Source: Paraspadella gotoi (Eukaryota; Chaetognatha). From it: a stretch of 64,000 bases of DNA. Shown here in pieces: positions 1 to 11,299 of the stretch; the stretch's first letter is position 1; each line of letters opens with the position of its first letter. Location of the stretch: the NCBI GenBank assembly GCA_051294375.1, contig CM119268.1, positions 3,251,856-3,315,855 of the forward strand, written 5' to 3'. The position numbers and the translations under genes are program-made. The notes under the pieces are model-generated. The model made no database searches, was not told the origin of the DNA, and worked only from the letters and a program-made list of their open reading frames with translations.

Positions 1-238
1 AAAAAAGAGAGAGATGTTTTATTTTTTTCACTAGTTTCTTTTTTTTTTTTGCTTTTTTGTCTCTTCCTTCCTCCTCTGTCTCCTTTCCTCCTTTTCTGGC
101 TCCTCCTCTTTAACCTTCTTTTACTTCTTCTTCTTTCTCTTCCTCCTCTTCCTCCTCCACATCCTCCAACAAACTCGTGACAAAATGTAAATCCCCCGTG
201 ATACTTGGATTTCCCTTGGCGGAACCGGGAGCAGAAAT

Positions 239-313
<75 letters not shown>

Positions 314-560
314 ACGCACCGAGAACCATTCCAAAACAATGGAGCAAATGCAGAAAGTGTCACGGGAGAGAGGAGACGGAGAAAAAAGTGAGAGAGAGAT
401 AGAGAGAGAGACAGAGAGAAAGTGAGTGAGAGGCAATACTACGTCTATCGATTCAAATTATCGGAATAAAATTCTTTCATTTCACATCTGCCGCTTTTCA
501 TCATTTTCATCGACGACTCCTGCCTCTTCATTCTCCCCTTCTCCACGCCCCCCCCCGATT
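1..560. repeat. Purine/pyrimidine low-complexity block with (GA)n
   Basis: Homopurine or homopyrimidine sequence dominates. An interrupted GA dinucleotide array runs from about 242 to 313, with further GA at 390-430. The open frames here translate only into RE/ER or SL runs on opposite strands, as expected of GA repeats. I see no gene. Confidence 0.85.
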
Positions 561-599
561 CCGCTACGCCCTCTATGCCCTCACAACCCTTAACGCCCC

Positions 600-1055
600 C
601 TATCATTCCACGACGCTTTGTTTCAGGCTTTTTCTCTCTTTCTCTCTCTCTCTCTCTGTTTCTCTTTTTCTCTCTCGAAGTCGTTTTCTCTTCTTCTCTT
701 ATTTTATCTCTTTTTTTCTGTCTTTCTGACTTTCTCTCTTCCTCTCTCGCTTTTTCTCTATTTCTCTCTTTCTGTCTTTCCCTGTTCCTATCTTTTTCTC
801 TCTTACTCTCTTTCTCTATCTTTTTCTCTTCCTCTCTCTTTCTCCTGTTCTGTCTTTCTTTCTTTTCTCCTTCTCTTTTATTGGCTCTATTTCTCTTTTT
901 CTCTTCGTTTCTTCCCTTCTCATTTCGCCTCTCTTTTTCTCAAGACCTGACTTTTTCCCCCCACTCTTTTCTTTTCTTTTCTACCGCCTTCACCCATATC
1001 AGATTTATTCCTTTATTTTTTCCCCTTTTTCATTTTCTCATTACTTCGTGAAATA
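600..1055. repeat. CT/CTTT-rich pyrimidine tract
   Basis: About 450 bases of degenerate C/T-rich sequence with short (CT)n cores (635-655) and many TTTCT units. The long open frames on the plus strand are S/L/F-only and reflect composition. No gene is visible. Confidence 0.85.
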
Positions 1056-1066
1056 AGCAGCATCCC

Positions 1067-1263
1067 NNNNNNNNNNNNNNNNNNNNNNNNNNNNNNNNNN
1101 NNNNNNNNNNNNNNNNNNNNNNNNNNNNNNNNNNNNNNNNNNNNNNNNNNNNNNNNNNNNNNNNNNNNNNNNNNNNNNNNNNNNNNNNNNNNNNNNNNNN
1201 NNNNNNNNNNNNNNNNNNNNNNNNNNNNNNNNNNNNNNNNNNNNNNNNNNNNNNNNNNNNNNN
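1067..1263. other. Assembly gap (197 N)
   Basis: Unknown bases. The left flank is pyrimidine-rich and the right flank starts a more balanced segment, so the gap lies at the edge of a low-complexity block. Confidence 0.99.
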
Positions 1264-1380
1264 GGGAAGGCTAGAGCTACGAGCCGCACCATGGATCTAG
1301 AAATGATTAGTATGTACATATCGACACCGGGGGAGGCGAACGAGATACTCAATCGAGATAGAAAGAAAGAAAAAAAGAAA

Positions 1381-1746
1381 TATAGGTTTTGATTGGCGCG
1401 AGTAAGAAATATGAACGATTCTGATTGGTCGGACNNNNNNNNNNNNNNNNNNNNNNNNNCCCGGGATACGAACGGACAGTAACGCGACAGAACGGACGGA
1501 AAACGAGACATCATTTTTTTGATAATTTATTTATAATTTCGATGTCTTCTTTTCTGACATGTTATAGTGTTGATGCACCCCCCGACTATATTGAGGTGCG
1601 GACCGGAACGACACGGAAAGAGTATAATAAAAAGTGAGTAGTAGCAGTCGGGATCTGCTGGATAAGCAAGGATCGACTAAAAAGCAAATTATAGGCTTTT
1701 GATTATGGCGAATCGTAGAAATAGAACGATTCTGATTGGTCCGGAC
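1381..1746 (+). repeat. Direct repeat of about 57 bp around a 25-N gap
   Basis: The segment 1381-1434 recurs with small indels at 1690-1746. Both contain the core GAACGATTCTGATTGGTC. The first copy stops exactly at the 25-N gap 1435-1459. This is either a true local duplication or one locus placed twice at a badly closed gap. The fixed 25-N gap length favours a placeholder rather than a measured distance. Confidence 0.75.
1480..1685 (+). repeat. Dispersed repeat copy, related to 44380-44548
   Basis: The segment runs from (ACGG)-like sequence through a CATCATTTTTTT block to a right end with GGGATCTG, an ATAAGCA core and GACTAAA. The same order of blocks occurs at 44380-44548 on the same strand. 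The two copies differ by many small indels. The shared right end folds as a hairpin in the second copy. I read this as a second copy of the right end of the candidate element at 41.9-44.5 kb. Confidence 0.6.
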
Positions 1747-1779
1747 GAGGTTGTAGCGAGGAGAGTGCGCGGCTTCGCA

Positions 1780-2534
1780 TCGATCGGTGAGAGAGAAAGA
1801 GAGAGAGGAGAAGAGAGGAGAGAGAGAGAGAGAAGGAGAGAGAGAGATAAATGAGAGGGAAGAGAGAGAGAGACTGAATTAAAAAACGGAGGACTTTAAA
1901 TGTCGAGAGGTTAGGAACGGCGGGTTGAGGGGCGCTTGTTTTGATTTAAGAGAGAGACGGGATACAGGAGAGAGAGAGAGAGAGACGAGAGAGAGAGACA
2001 GAAGAGAGCAGAGGAAGAGACGAGAGACGAGAGAGAGAGAGAAGAGAGAGAATAATTTAGAGTTGAAAGAGAAAATCTTCTTGAAAGACGTAGAAGTAGA
2101 TTTCGCTGAGAGATACGAGAAATATTAGCGTCGTCGGCTCGAAAGAAATAAATCTGACGCAAAGATTGAAAAAAGAAGAAATAAGAGAGAAAAGAATCCA
2201 ATATGAGAAATAGAAAGATTGAAAAAAAATATGGAAAGAAGAAAGAAATATGACGGTAATGATGAATGAAAAAAAATAAATTGGAACGAAAGTAGAGAAA
2301 GAGAGAGAAAGAAAGAGAGAAAGAAAGCAAAGAAAAGAGAAAGAAAGAAAGAAAGATAAGAGAGGAAAGAAAGAAAGAAGAAAGAAAGCAAGAAAGAGAA
2401 GAAAGACAGACCAGACTAAAAGACTTTAAGAGTAAAAGACTGAAAAAAATGAAAGAAAGAAAAAGGATAAAGAAAGAAATAAAAAACGCTTGTATGAAAA
2501 AGAGTTAAGCATTCAGGTTATTTGGATAACGAAA

Positions 2535-2566
<32 letters not shown>

Positions 2567-2630
2567 CGAGAGAGAGAGAGAGAGAGAAGAGAAGCAGAGA
2601 GAGAGAGAGGAGTGCTTCATTTTTTCACTC
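1780..2630. repeat. GA/GAAA-rich purine block
   Basis: Interrupted GA arrays lie at 1790-1880, 1970-2050 and 2530-2610, with GAAA-rich sequence between 2150 and 2480. Open frames on both strands are compositional (RE/ER on plus, SLF on minus). I see no gene. Confidence 0.85.
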
Positions 2631-2758
2631 GAAAAAAAAGAAAAACGGATTGCCGTTCGCAAATGATAGAGAGCGAGCGGAGAGTGCAAATGTAGTGTGT
2701 TACTGTTAGGAGAGAGGAGAAAGGAGGGGAAGGGGAGAAGAGTAGGGGAAGGGAGAAG

Positions 2759-2759
<1 letters not shown>

Positions 2760-2801
<42 letters not shown>

Positions 2802-2812
2802 AGAGAGAGAGG
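2760..2812. repeat. (GA)n microsatellite
   Basis: An almost pure GA dinucleotide run just left of the 34-bp minisatellite. Confidence 0.9.
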
Positions 2813-2885
2813 AAATCAAGGTCGTTTCCAATGGAGATTCGTTGAGGCAAAGTCAAATTCTTTAAAAAAGATTCGCGAAGAGGAA

Positions 2886-3160
2886 GAAATGATGAGAAGT
2901 GATGGAGAAAGAGGTGATGGTATTTTAGGGAAGTGATGGAGAAATAGGTGATGGTATTTGAGAGAAGTGATAGAGAAAGAGGTGATGGTATTTGAGTGAA
3001 CTGATGGAGAAAGAGGAGATAGTATTTGAGGGAAGTGATGGAGAAAGAGGTGAGGGTATTTGAGGGAAGTGATGGAGAAAGAGGTGATGGTATTTGAAAG
3101 AAGTGATGGAAAAAGAGGTGATGATATTTTAGGGAAGTGATGGAGAGAGAAGAGAAGCAA
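2886..3160. repeat. 34-bp minisatellite, about 8 units
   Basis: Units of the type GGTGATGGTATTTGAG followed by GAAGTGATGGAGAAAGA repeat every 34 bases; successive GGTGATGG or GGAGATAG starts fall at 2947, 2981 and 3015. Units differ by one to a few substitutions. As 34 is not a multiple of 3, the open frames across it cycle through frames and are not likely coding. Confidence 0.85.
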
Positions 3161-3557
3161 AAAGAAGAGTGGGATTTGAGGGAAGAAGAAGAGGTGATAG
3201 GATTTTTATTAGGTGATGCGTGCGTGAATGAAAAGGGAAGGATACCATTCGAGAGAAGTGATGTTATGTGAAAGATGTGATTGAAAGAGAAAATAAATTG
3301 AAGCAAATTGAAGAGATGTGATTCAAGAGGTGTTAAAATAAAAATAGACATTTTACCAGTGTGTATAAGTAAAAACTAGTTAAACATTTGATTATTTAAC
3401 AAAACAAAAAGTAATTTTACGAAAAGAAAACATCTTTCGTTAAAATCTTTTACTTCACTTCGTCTCTTCGATTTTCTGACTGAAATCAGTTGAAAAAAAA
3501 AGGAGTCGAACCGAAAGGAAATAATATGATAATGTAATTGTCCGCGGTACCATTTCC

Positions 3558-3575
3558 GTCTCTCTCTCTCTCTTC

Positions 3576-3611
<36 letters not shown>

Positions 3612-3922
3612 ATCTGCTCTCTCTCTCTCTCTCATCTCTTCTTCTTCTCTCTCAAACCCGGATTGCGACTGAAGAAGTCATAAAAAACCGTTTTCACTGC
3701 AGAAGCGATTATGTTCAGCGCAGACTTCGCCAAATTTAAGCATATTTAAAACGTTTTTCTTTTTTCCTTTACTCTCGCTCGCTCTCTCTATCTCTCTTTC
3801 TCTCTCGCTCTCCATCGTCGCAGTAATTTTAAAGCAATTCACTGATGTCATCTGCTGATGAAAAGCCTTTTACTCCGGTTAGTTGGCTCATATATTACAG
3901 GGGAGTTTTTCAAACTTTAAAC

Positions 3923-3966
<44 letters not shown>
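3558..3966. repeat. (CT)n microsatellite cluster
   Basis: CT arrays lie at 3558-3650, 3775-3815 and 3924-3966, the last uninterrupted. The short stretches between are AT-rich and carry no recognisable gene. Confidence 0.85.
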
Positions 3967-3969
<3 letters not shown>

Positions 3970-4379
3970 TTATGCAATCGTCTTCCTCTCTTCTTTACTT
4001 TCGTGATTAATATCTTCGCGTTTTAACGAATTTTCTCGCTCCAGCGAAGCCCCGCGCTTCCGTCTTTTTGAGCGTTCGTTTATTTGAATGATATCACTCC
4101 AATTATAATTAAATAAGAAATTCGAAACTTTTCATTAAATTTATTTTCATAATTTATAGTTTCAACTATAACTAAAACTGTAAAGAATTTACTTTAGAAC
4201 AATTCTTTCTCTTATTTTGAATGCACTTTAACTTATTTTTTTTATTTTTTAAATTCATTAAAAAAAAAAATTCCCCTTCATTATTAATTTTTTATTTCTT
4301 TCATTAATTCTCTAATACTTCTCTTTCTTTCCTGAGATAATTAAATTTCCTATATTTTTCCTCTATTAAAATATCATTT

Positions 4380-5210
4380 TTCATTTCATTTCCTCTTTCC
4401 TCTTTCCATTTTCTACTTTCTTTTTTCCATTTTCCACTTTCCATTTTCTACTTTCTTTTTTCTATTTTCCACTTTCTATTTTCCATTTTCCATTTTCCTC
4501 TTTCCATTTTCCACTTTCCCTTTTCCATTTTCCACTTTCCTCTTTTAATTTTTCACTTTTCTCTTTTCATTTTCAACTTTCCTCTTTCCATTTTCCTCTT
4601 TCCATTTTCTATTTTCCACTTTCCTCTTTTCATTTTCAACTTTCTTCTTTCCATTTTCCTCTTTCCATTTTCTACTTTCTTTTTTCCATTTTCGACATTC
4701 CATTTTCCATTTTCCTCTTTCCATTTTTAACTTTCTACTTTCCATTTTCAACTTTCCTATTTCCATTTTTCACTTTCCTCTTTCTATTTTTCACTTTTCA
4801 CTTTCCATTTTCAATTTCAACTTTGCTCTTTCCATTTTCCTCTTTCCTCTTTTCATTTTCAACTTTCATCTTTTCATTTTCCACTTTCCTCTTTCCATTT
4901 TCCATTATCCATTTTCCTCTTTTCATTTTCAACCTTCCTCTTTTCATTTTCCGTTTTCCAATTTCCTCTTTTCATTTTTAACTTTCCTCTTTTCATTTTC
5001 CACTTTCTTCTTTTCATTTACCACTTTCTTCTTTCCATTTTGCTCTTTCCTCTTTTCATTCTCCTCTTTCCTCTTTTCATTTTCCTCTTTTCATTTTCCA
5101 CTTTCCTCTTTCCATTTTCCTCTTTCCTGTTTTCATTTTCCACATTCCTCTTTCCATTTTCCTCTTTCTTCTTTCCATTTTCCACTTTCTTCTTTCCCTC
5201 TGGCACTAAT
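4380..5210. repeat. Degenerate pyrimidine minisatellite (TTTCC-based)
   Basis: More than 800 bases built from variants of TTTTCCACTTTCC and TTTTCCTCTTTCC. The plus strand is almost free of G, so this is a long polypurine/polypyrimidine tract. Short open frames on the minus strand give repeats of the type KMERGKWKM, which follow from the repeat unit. The flanks 3970-4380 and 5225-5400 are AT-rich with no gene visible. Confidence 0.85.
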
Positions 5211-5408
5211 TTTATCTTTCCCTCGACGCCTCAACTTTAATCACTTTTCGATCAAAAAAAAAAGAGAGAAATTTTGTCATCGTTAAGATTGAGTTTTCGA
5301 ACTTTTTTTTAAATTTAATTTTATCATTTATGGCATAATAATATCATAAATAATATCATAAATAATATAATATAATATCATAAACGAGTAATCATTATAC
5401 GTATAAAC

Positions 5409-5418
5409 GTCACGTGAC
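5409..5418. promoter_or_regulatory. GTCACGTGAC palindrome (bHLH-ZIP-type E-box)
   Basis: A perfect 10-bp palindrome with the CACGTG core bound by USF/MITF/TFE-type bHLH factors. The same 10-mer occurs at 14527, 41465 and 49231. No adjacent gene is recognised, so function is inferred from the motif only. Confidence 0.4.
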
Positions 5419-5642
5419 TTTTAATTTGCTACAAAATTACATAAATTTTGTTGATTGATACGTACGTGTGTATTTCCGCGACGCGACACATCACCATTTT
5501 GTAAAAGAGAAAAGAATAACTTGGACCAAAGAATAAAAAATGAGAAGAGAAAAGAGAAAGAAAGTCACGCGTCATTTCGTTTCTCTCTTTAGGATATCAA
5601 ACCGACCGAGTCAACGTTGATGTTTTCCATCGCTTATATAAC

Positions 5643-5646
<4 letters not shown>

Positions 5647-5709
<63 letters not shown>
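5647..5709. repeat. (CT)n microsatellite
   Basis: An uninterrupted CT dinucleotide array of about 31 units. Confidence 0.97.
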
Positions 5710-5713
<4 letters not shown>

Positions 5714-5992
5714 CGCCCTCATTTTTTTCCCGTCTGAACCCATTTGGCTCTGTTATTGTTTTCACCCTTGTTGGACGGACCAGTTGAGAGGGGACAGAAG
5801 GAAAGAGATAGGGGTAAGAAAAAACGAGAAGAGAGAGTGAGAGAGAGAAAGATATACATAAATATAGAGAGAGAGCCTGTCCAACGTCAATAGTTATTAT
5901 AGCTTTTTTATTAAATAATTATGAATTAGTAATGTTAGAAAGAGATTAAAAGTAAGAATAAATGAATTTAGGAGGTCTCTTTGGAAGAAGAG

Positions 5993-5994
5993 AA

Positions 5995-6093
<99 letters not shown>

Positions 6094-6095
6094 AT
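5993..6095. repeat. (AAAT)n microsatellite
   Basis: A pure tetranucleotide array of about 25 units, spanning just over 100 bases without interruption. Confidence 0.98.
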
Positions 6096-6634
6096 TTAAA
6101 AAAAAATAAGGGAAAGGCAGGGAGTCGCTACTGCGGAGCTCAAATCGGCGCTCGGACGAGAAAACCGCCGCTGGTCGTGTCTCTTGTATCTCGTTGATTA
6201 AAGAGGGAAAAAAAATCGTTTAGCGTCCGATTCGAGAAAATGAGCTTCGGGGCTTTTTATGGATAAATGACAAAGATACTGACACTGATGATGACAATGA
6301 AAAAGGAGGGTTATTTATAAATAGAAATAGGGTCGACGTTTTTGAGTGAAAATTTTGAAAAAGTACATAGATAAATGTCTAAAAATAGATTGAGAAAGTT
6401 GGATGTATAAACTTCGAACGAATCATTTGTAAATCATTTGTTTATTTATGTAGATAAACGATTAAGTTGAAAAGAATTAGAAATGTTTATTATTAAGTTT
6501 AAAAACAATAAACACGAAACAAAAATGAAAAGGGTTTTTCACTCACTTCGCCTTTTGTTTTGAATCTGAACGTCGCGCACTCATTAGCCCAGACTCTGAT
6601 TCGAACATAACCATCGGTTTCGCTTCAGAACATT

Positions 6635-6637
<3 letters not shown>

Positions 6638-6676
<39 letters not shown>
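6638..6676. repeat. (GA)n microsatellite
   Basis: A short, nearly pure GA array ending in GCGCGAGAGAG. The surrounding 6100-6800 is moderately GC-balanced but contains no recognised gene. Confidence 0.9.
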
Positions 6677-6677
<1 letters not shown>

Positions 6678-6805
6678 AGAGAGTCGAAGCCACGCCAGTT
6701 CCCTCACGCTACATTCGTTTTATGTCGCAAACAAACGTTTCTCCGTTGGTTCCTAATCACCGCTCGCTACTTCGTCGATAGTTTACGAGGGCCGCTGTAG
6801 GGCGA

Positions 6806-6880
6806 GGGTTTAGATAGTGCGCGAGCGTGAGAGTCCGATAGCGGATGGGGTTCGATATTGCGTGAGCGTGATAGTCTGAG
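6806..6880 (+). repeat. Imperfect tandem duplication, 41-bp period
   Basis: Two units share GCGAGCGTGAGAGTC and GTGAGCGTGATAGTC, at 6821 and 6862. Both are GC-rich relative to the surroundings. No gene is recognised. Confidence 0.6.
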
Positions 6881-7315
6881 ATAAAACCTCAATTAAAACG
6901 ACACTTTATTGAGTGAAGTAAAGATAATAAACAAAAATTGAAAAAGAGAGATTAAAAAACAAGGATTAAAAAATAAAGATTAAAAAAAAAAAGATTAAAA
7001 AACAAGGATTAACAAACAAGGATTGAAAACAATGATTCAAAATGGAGAATTAAAAAGGAATGTCTAAAAAAAAGAGGAGAAGAATTTTTTTTAATTTCTA
7101 GGGACGGGAGTCTGGACGGCAACTCCCTTCGCCTCTTGTCCGAAGAAGTTTTCTCCAAATCGAAGACAATTGGCAGAGAGAGAGAGAGAGAAAGAGGCAG
7201 AGAGAGAGAGACAGACAGACAGACAGAGATAGAGACTAAGACACCAACCACTTTGTCTTAGTTTTCCTCTGGCCGAGTCGCTTTACCTCGTCTGGCTTTC
7301 TCGCAATGGGATCTG

Positions 7316-7328
7316 GTTGCCTAGTAAC
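7316..7328. promoter_or_regulatory. Perfect RFX X-box palindrome with nearby CCAAT boxes
   Basis: GTTGCCTAGTAAC matches the RFX X-box (GTTRCC, 1-3 nt, RGYAAC). ATTGG motifs (inverted CCAAT) follow at 7359 and 7406. In animals RFX factors bind such sites in promoters of ciliary and other genes. A short ATG frame starts at 7306 (MGSGCLVTG) and runs into GTGAGT at 7331, so a small first exon here is conceivable but unproven. Which flanking gene it would serve cannot be seen. Confidence 0.45.
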
Positions 7329-7519
7329 GGGTGAGTTAATCGGGTAAGTTTCGCCCCGATTGGTCCAGGCGATTTGCAGGGATTTTTTTTTCTTGATCGC
7401 CTGTGATTGGTGAGGTTTTTCGAAAGATGAGCAGAGAGAGAAAGAGTTTTTGTTCTTTGCTTATGGATTATTTAAACTTATCGTTAAATTTACTCTAATT
7501 TCCCCTTATATTAATATTA

Positions 7520-8060
7520 TTTGACACCACATTTAAAATTTTTGGGATTTGAATTTGCTTCCACACTTAAATCATTGTTTATCATTTCGATAACCCACTT
7601 TCTTAATCACTTTGTATCACTTCAGCTTTGTATCACTTCAGCTTTGGACTTCCCTAATCTCTTTCTCTTACTCACTCTTCCTCTCGTCTTCCTCCGCAAG
7701 AATTCGTCTTCCTCTTAATCCTTTCTTTTCTTCTTTCCTTCCCTCCTCCTCTTCCTCCTCCTCCTCCTCCTCCTCCTCCTCCTCCTTCCCCTTCCAATCT
7801 TGTTTACATTTTGGAAGACACAATTTTTTTCATCTCTAATTTTTTTTTTCTAAGTCTTTTTTATTTTATTTCAAAATTTTTTTGGTATAAAAAAGTTTTG
7901 TGTTTCATTTCGTTTTCTAATTATTCTTTTTTTTTCGTTTTTATTTTCCTTTCTCCTCTTTCCTTTCTTTTTTTCTTTCTTTCCTTCTTCCTCCCTTTTA
8001 GTCTTTCCTTCTTTTTATTTTTTTTTTGTTTTCCTTGGCTCCCGCCAGATATCGCGCCCG
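7520..8060. repeat. Pyrimidine-rich tract with (TCC)n
   Basis: C/T-rich sequence containing an uninterrupted TCC/CTC array at about 7742-7785. Open frames are S/F/L-rich and compositional. A short duplication of TGTATCACTTCAGCTT occurs at 7613 and 7629. Confidence 0.75.
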
Positions 8061-8195
8061 GCTTTTGTTGATTTTATTACGTCCATAACAATCTCCGTCC
8101 GCCATCCCACATAACGATATTTTTTATATAAAGGCATATAGCGTGAAGAAAGTTACTACGCGCTCCGTCCTCGCAAAGAATCTGGCGAAATTTAA

Positions 8196-8285
8196 CCACC
8201 CCCGCCCTTCCATACCCCCTTTTCTACCCCCCACCCTTCCATCCCCCCCTTTCCCCATCCTATCTCCAAACTCTTCCCCCCCTCG
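8196..8285 (-). other. C-rich tract with G-quadruplex potential on the minus strand
   Basis: At least six runs of three or more C are separated by short loops, for example CCCCCGCCC then CCCCC then CCCCCCACCC. On the minus strand this satisfies the usual four-G-run quadruplex pattern. It is followed at 8352 by CCTTGGCAAC, an X-box half site. No gene is recognised nearby. Confidence 0.5.
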
Positions 8286-9042
8286 CTATTTTCGTCTCTT
8301 TTGTTGTTGTTGTCATCGCTAAGACAACGAACACAGCGCGGTTTTAGTCTCCTTGGCAACAGACGCTATTTTACCGCCTTAAGCGTAGAGATTTTATGGT
8401 AAAACTCCGCAATCGTCACTAATGCTTTTGTAAGACGACTTTATTAGTTTATTTTTCCCTTTTTTTAAAATCTGTTTGACGCTTGACAATCATAACATCG
8501 ACGTAATATACATAATATACATTACTTACGCCGTCTTAAATAACCCTTTCTTTTCATCCAATGTGAATCGCTCTTTTCCTTTTTCCTTCTGCGCATCGAT
8601 AACAATGACGCCTTCTTTTCCGCCCTCCAATCACAAAATCAATCACGCCCTCTTTCCTCCTCATGACCAACTTCTCAAAATACTTATCGTAATATTTGCT
8701 TATATAGCAGTATTAATAAAACAATTATACTGAAAAGGTTTTTACTCTCTTTCGAACTCCTAATAACTTTTCTTTCTTCTTCGTCCAACCTCGGAATAGT
8801 ACTAACTCTTTCGGAGCAATTAATTCTTTGAGAAATTGCCCCGTCTCGCTCTCACTCTGGCTCTCGCTCTCTCTCCATCTCTCTAGCGATTGACCTTTCG
8901 GGGTTAAGCTTGACCCCTGGCGACTGGTAGAAGGTTCGAGTCTCCTTCGGTGTGTGGTCATTTTTTCGCCTTAGAAGACTCGAGTACAATTCGTTGGCGG
9001 TTTTGGGTTGTGGTTTGTGGCGGCGAAAAAATGTGGTTTGTT

Positions 9043-9104
9043 GTCGTCCAGACTGTGAATTGTGGTCGTCCAGACTGTGAATTGTGGTCGTCCAGACTGT
9101 GATT
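9043..9104 (+). repeat. 22-bp tandem repeat, 3 units
   Basis: The unit GTCGTCCAGACTGTGAATTG plus TG starts at 9043, 9065 and 9087. The first two copies are almost identical and the third ends in GTGATTTG. Confidence 0.9.
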
Positions 9105-9109
9105 TGATC

Positions 9110-9410
9110 CATTCCCGCTCCTCCGGTCAAGCCGAGCTGATGTCCGGCTCCTCACCTTCGCTCCAGCTACTCAAACGACTCGTGCATCTCTGGCAACCCC
9201 AGAAACTCCAACGATTCCAGCGACTCCAGTATATGCTGCATCACCTAGGACTCCATCATCTTCAGCGACTCCAGCGCCGCAGAGGACAAGTTCATCGGGA
9301 ACTCCCGGAGCCGGCGGCAGCGCATGGAGCTGCCGTAGCGGCGGCGCAGCGGCGCAGCGGTCATGAAAGATTTAACTTCAATTATCTTTTTATGGCCTCG
9401 TAGCCCTACA
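9110..9410 (+). other. GC-rich island, coding status unknown
   Basis: A stretch with balanced to GC-rich composition, repeated CTCCAGC and CGACTCCAGC words, and GCGGCGGCGCAGCGGCG near 9338. Frames are open on both strands for 60-110 codons (for example plus 9062-9403), but neither translation resembles a family I know. It could be an exon-bearing or promoter-type CpG island. Confidence 0.3.
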
Positions 9411-9419
9411 TGATGCTGA

Positions 9420-9520
9420 AAACGTGGGTGGGCCGTGGGGTAGAAGAGAGGGGGTTTGGGGAGAGTGAAAGAGGGGAAAAGGGGGAGGGCGGCGTTGAGA
9501 TTGGCTGGGGGGCGATGAAA
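9420..9520 (+). other. G-rich tract with quadruplex potential
   Basis: Runs GGGG, GGGG, GGGGG, GGG and GGGG occur at short spacing between about 9430 and 9513 on the plus strand. The flanking minus-strand open frame is low-complexity and not convincing as a gene. Confidence 0.4.
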
Positions 9521-9653
9521 GAGGCAGATACGATGCACAAAAGGATCATATTGAAAAAAAAAAAAAAGAAGAGAAATAATAAAAAAAAAGAAAAATAAAA
9601 ATGAAAAAGAAAAAAAAAGCGGCCAGGGGAAAAAATATTCAGTTTGAAAAAAA

Positions 9654-9721
<68 letters not shown>

Positions 9722-9722
9722 A
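9654..9722. repeat. (GAAA)n microsatellite
   Basis: A pure tetranucleotide array of about 17 units. Confidence 0.97.
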
Positions 9723-9848
9723 ACGGTAATGATGCTTCGTCCATCATTAGTAGCGAAAAAAAATCCTTCCCGTAGCTTTTGAAGGCTTTTGCGATGGAAA
9801 CGACTCTTTCTCTCCTCTTTTTATTTTCAAGTTCGATCTCTCTTTCTC

Positions 9849-9857
<9 letters not shown>

Positions 9858-9911
<54 letters not shown>
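9858..9911. repeat. (CT)n microsatellite
   Basis: An uninterrupted CT dinucleotide array of about 27 units. Confidence 0.97.
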
Positions 9912-9915
<4 letters not shown>

Positions 9916-10039
9916 TACGTACATACCTCGCTGAATCAGAATGGATTACATTTTATATATATATTCGACTTCTTTTTCTATAAGAAACATTACATTCGTA
10001 CCGTTATTATGCATATTTTTTTCTTCTTTACTAATTAGA

Positions 10040-10654
10040 ACGTTAACGATATATAATAATGTTTTTTTTTTTTTTGTTTTTTTTCCACAGCTTACGCTAC
10101 ATACGAGTTTGTTCCCTCAAACAAAAATGCATCATTTAGAAGCCAAAAAAAAAGAAAAAAAAGGACAACGACGTCAAAAACAACAACAACAGCGAAAACA
10201 ACAATCCTGAGAATTTGTTCTTCACTTAGAAATCAATTTTCTTCTCACACGTTTAGTGAACAAAAAAATGTCCATTTTTTGTCGTACACACACACACAAA
10301 AAAAACAAAAAAAGAAAATAAGTCGCAACTCGAAAAAAACGTCGTGTCAGCGAAAAACATATATTTTTTTTTCAAACGAAACCAAAACTTCCGTCGTTCG
10401 AAACGAGTTTTAAATGTGGTGAATACGAGAGACAACGACGATAACAACGACAACAACGGATGACGTCGACAGCGCCACCACCATCGCAGCGTCTGCACCC
10501 ACCCACCCACCCACCTACCCCCCCTTCGCCACTATCGACATTCGACGCCGATGCACCAACGCTTAAAAATCTCCGGAGCGGAAACAACTACGTTGGAATT
10601 TTCGATGAATCGAAAAATAAAAACGAGAAAAAGCAAAAAAAACAAAAAAAGAAA

Positions 10655-10686
<32 letters not shown>

Positions 10687-10720
10687 AGGAATAAAGTGAT
10701 TTTATTTTAGTGATGAATGC
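10040..10720. other. AT-rich spacer with A-runs and short CAA/ACCC arrays
   Basis: Homopolymer T and A runs, CAACAACAACAG near 10180, an (ACCC)n run near 10500 and (ACAAA)n near 10660. Frames on either strand are short and compositional. I see no gene. Confidence 0.6.
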
Positions 10721-10924
10721 GACGAAATTTGGTCGCCCGATTCAATTCTCTCTTCTCAATTAACTCAGACCCAAAAAACACCCATTAATTTAAAAAAAAT
10801 TAAAAAGTAAAAAATAAATTAATAAATAAATATAAAACCAACGAAACCCATCATATTGGGTATAACCATCGTGACTTAAAGAAGCGAAAAGGAAGAATTT
10901 ATGCCATACTTATTGGCGAAGCGT

Positions 10925-11190
10925 ACCGTGACTCTGACGCTCTCAAGCTGTGACGCTGTAAAATTGTAATGCTAACAAATCATGACATAGAGAATTTAAG
11001 ATTGAGCCTCTCAAACTATTTTTCTTTGAAACTATGACGATGTCAAAATGTGACATAGAAAACAAGTGACGCTGTGAACTCGTCTGTGAACTGTGAACGC
11101 ATAAAACCGTGCCGATCTCAATCCGTGACACTGTGAAACCGTGACGTCGAGAAAAGGTGACGCTGACAAAAACCGTGACGGCTAATCGGC
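10925..11190. repeat. Degenerate GTGACGCTGTGAA-type repeat
   Basis: The words GTGACGCTGTGA, GTGAACTGTGAAC and CCGTGACACTGTGAAAC recur at irregular spacing of roughly 11-25 bases. This looks like an old, strongly diverged minisatellite. A (GA)n run follows at 11267-11297. Confidence 0.6.
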
Positions 11191-11263
11191 CCCGACTTCG
11201 GAAACCGCGAATCAAGATGGCGGGAAACGGTTTCTGTTTGTGGCACTTTAACGACGCGAGGCC

Positions 11264-11299
<36 letters not shown>

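Noticed and set aside
8915-8965. B-box-like GGTTCGAGTCT
   Set aside because: No A box at the right distance upstream and the T-arm does not pair, so neither tRNA nor SINE is supported.
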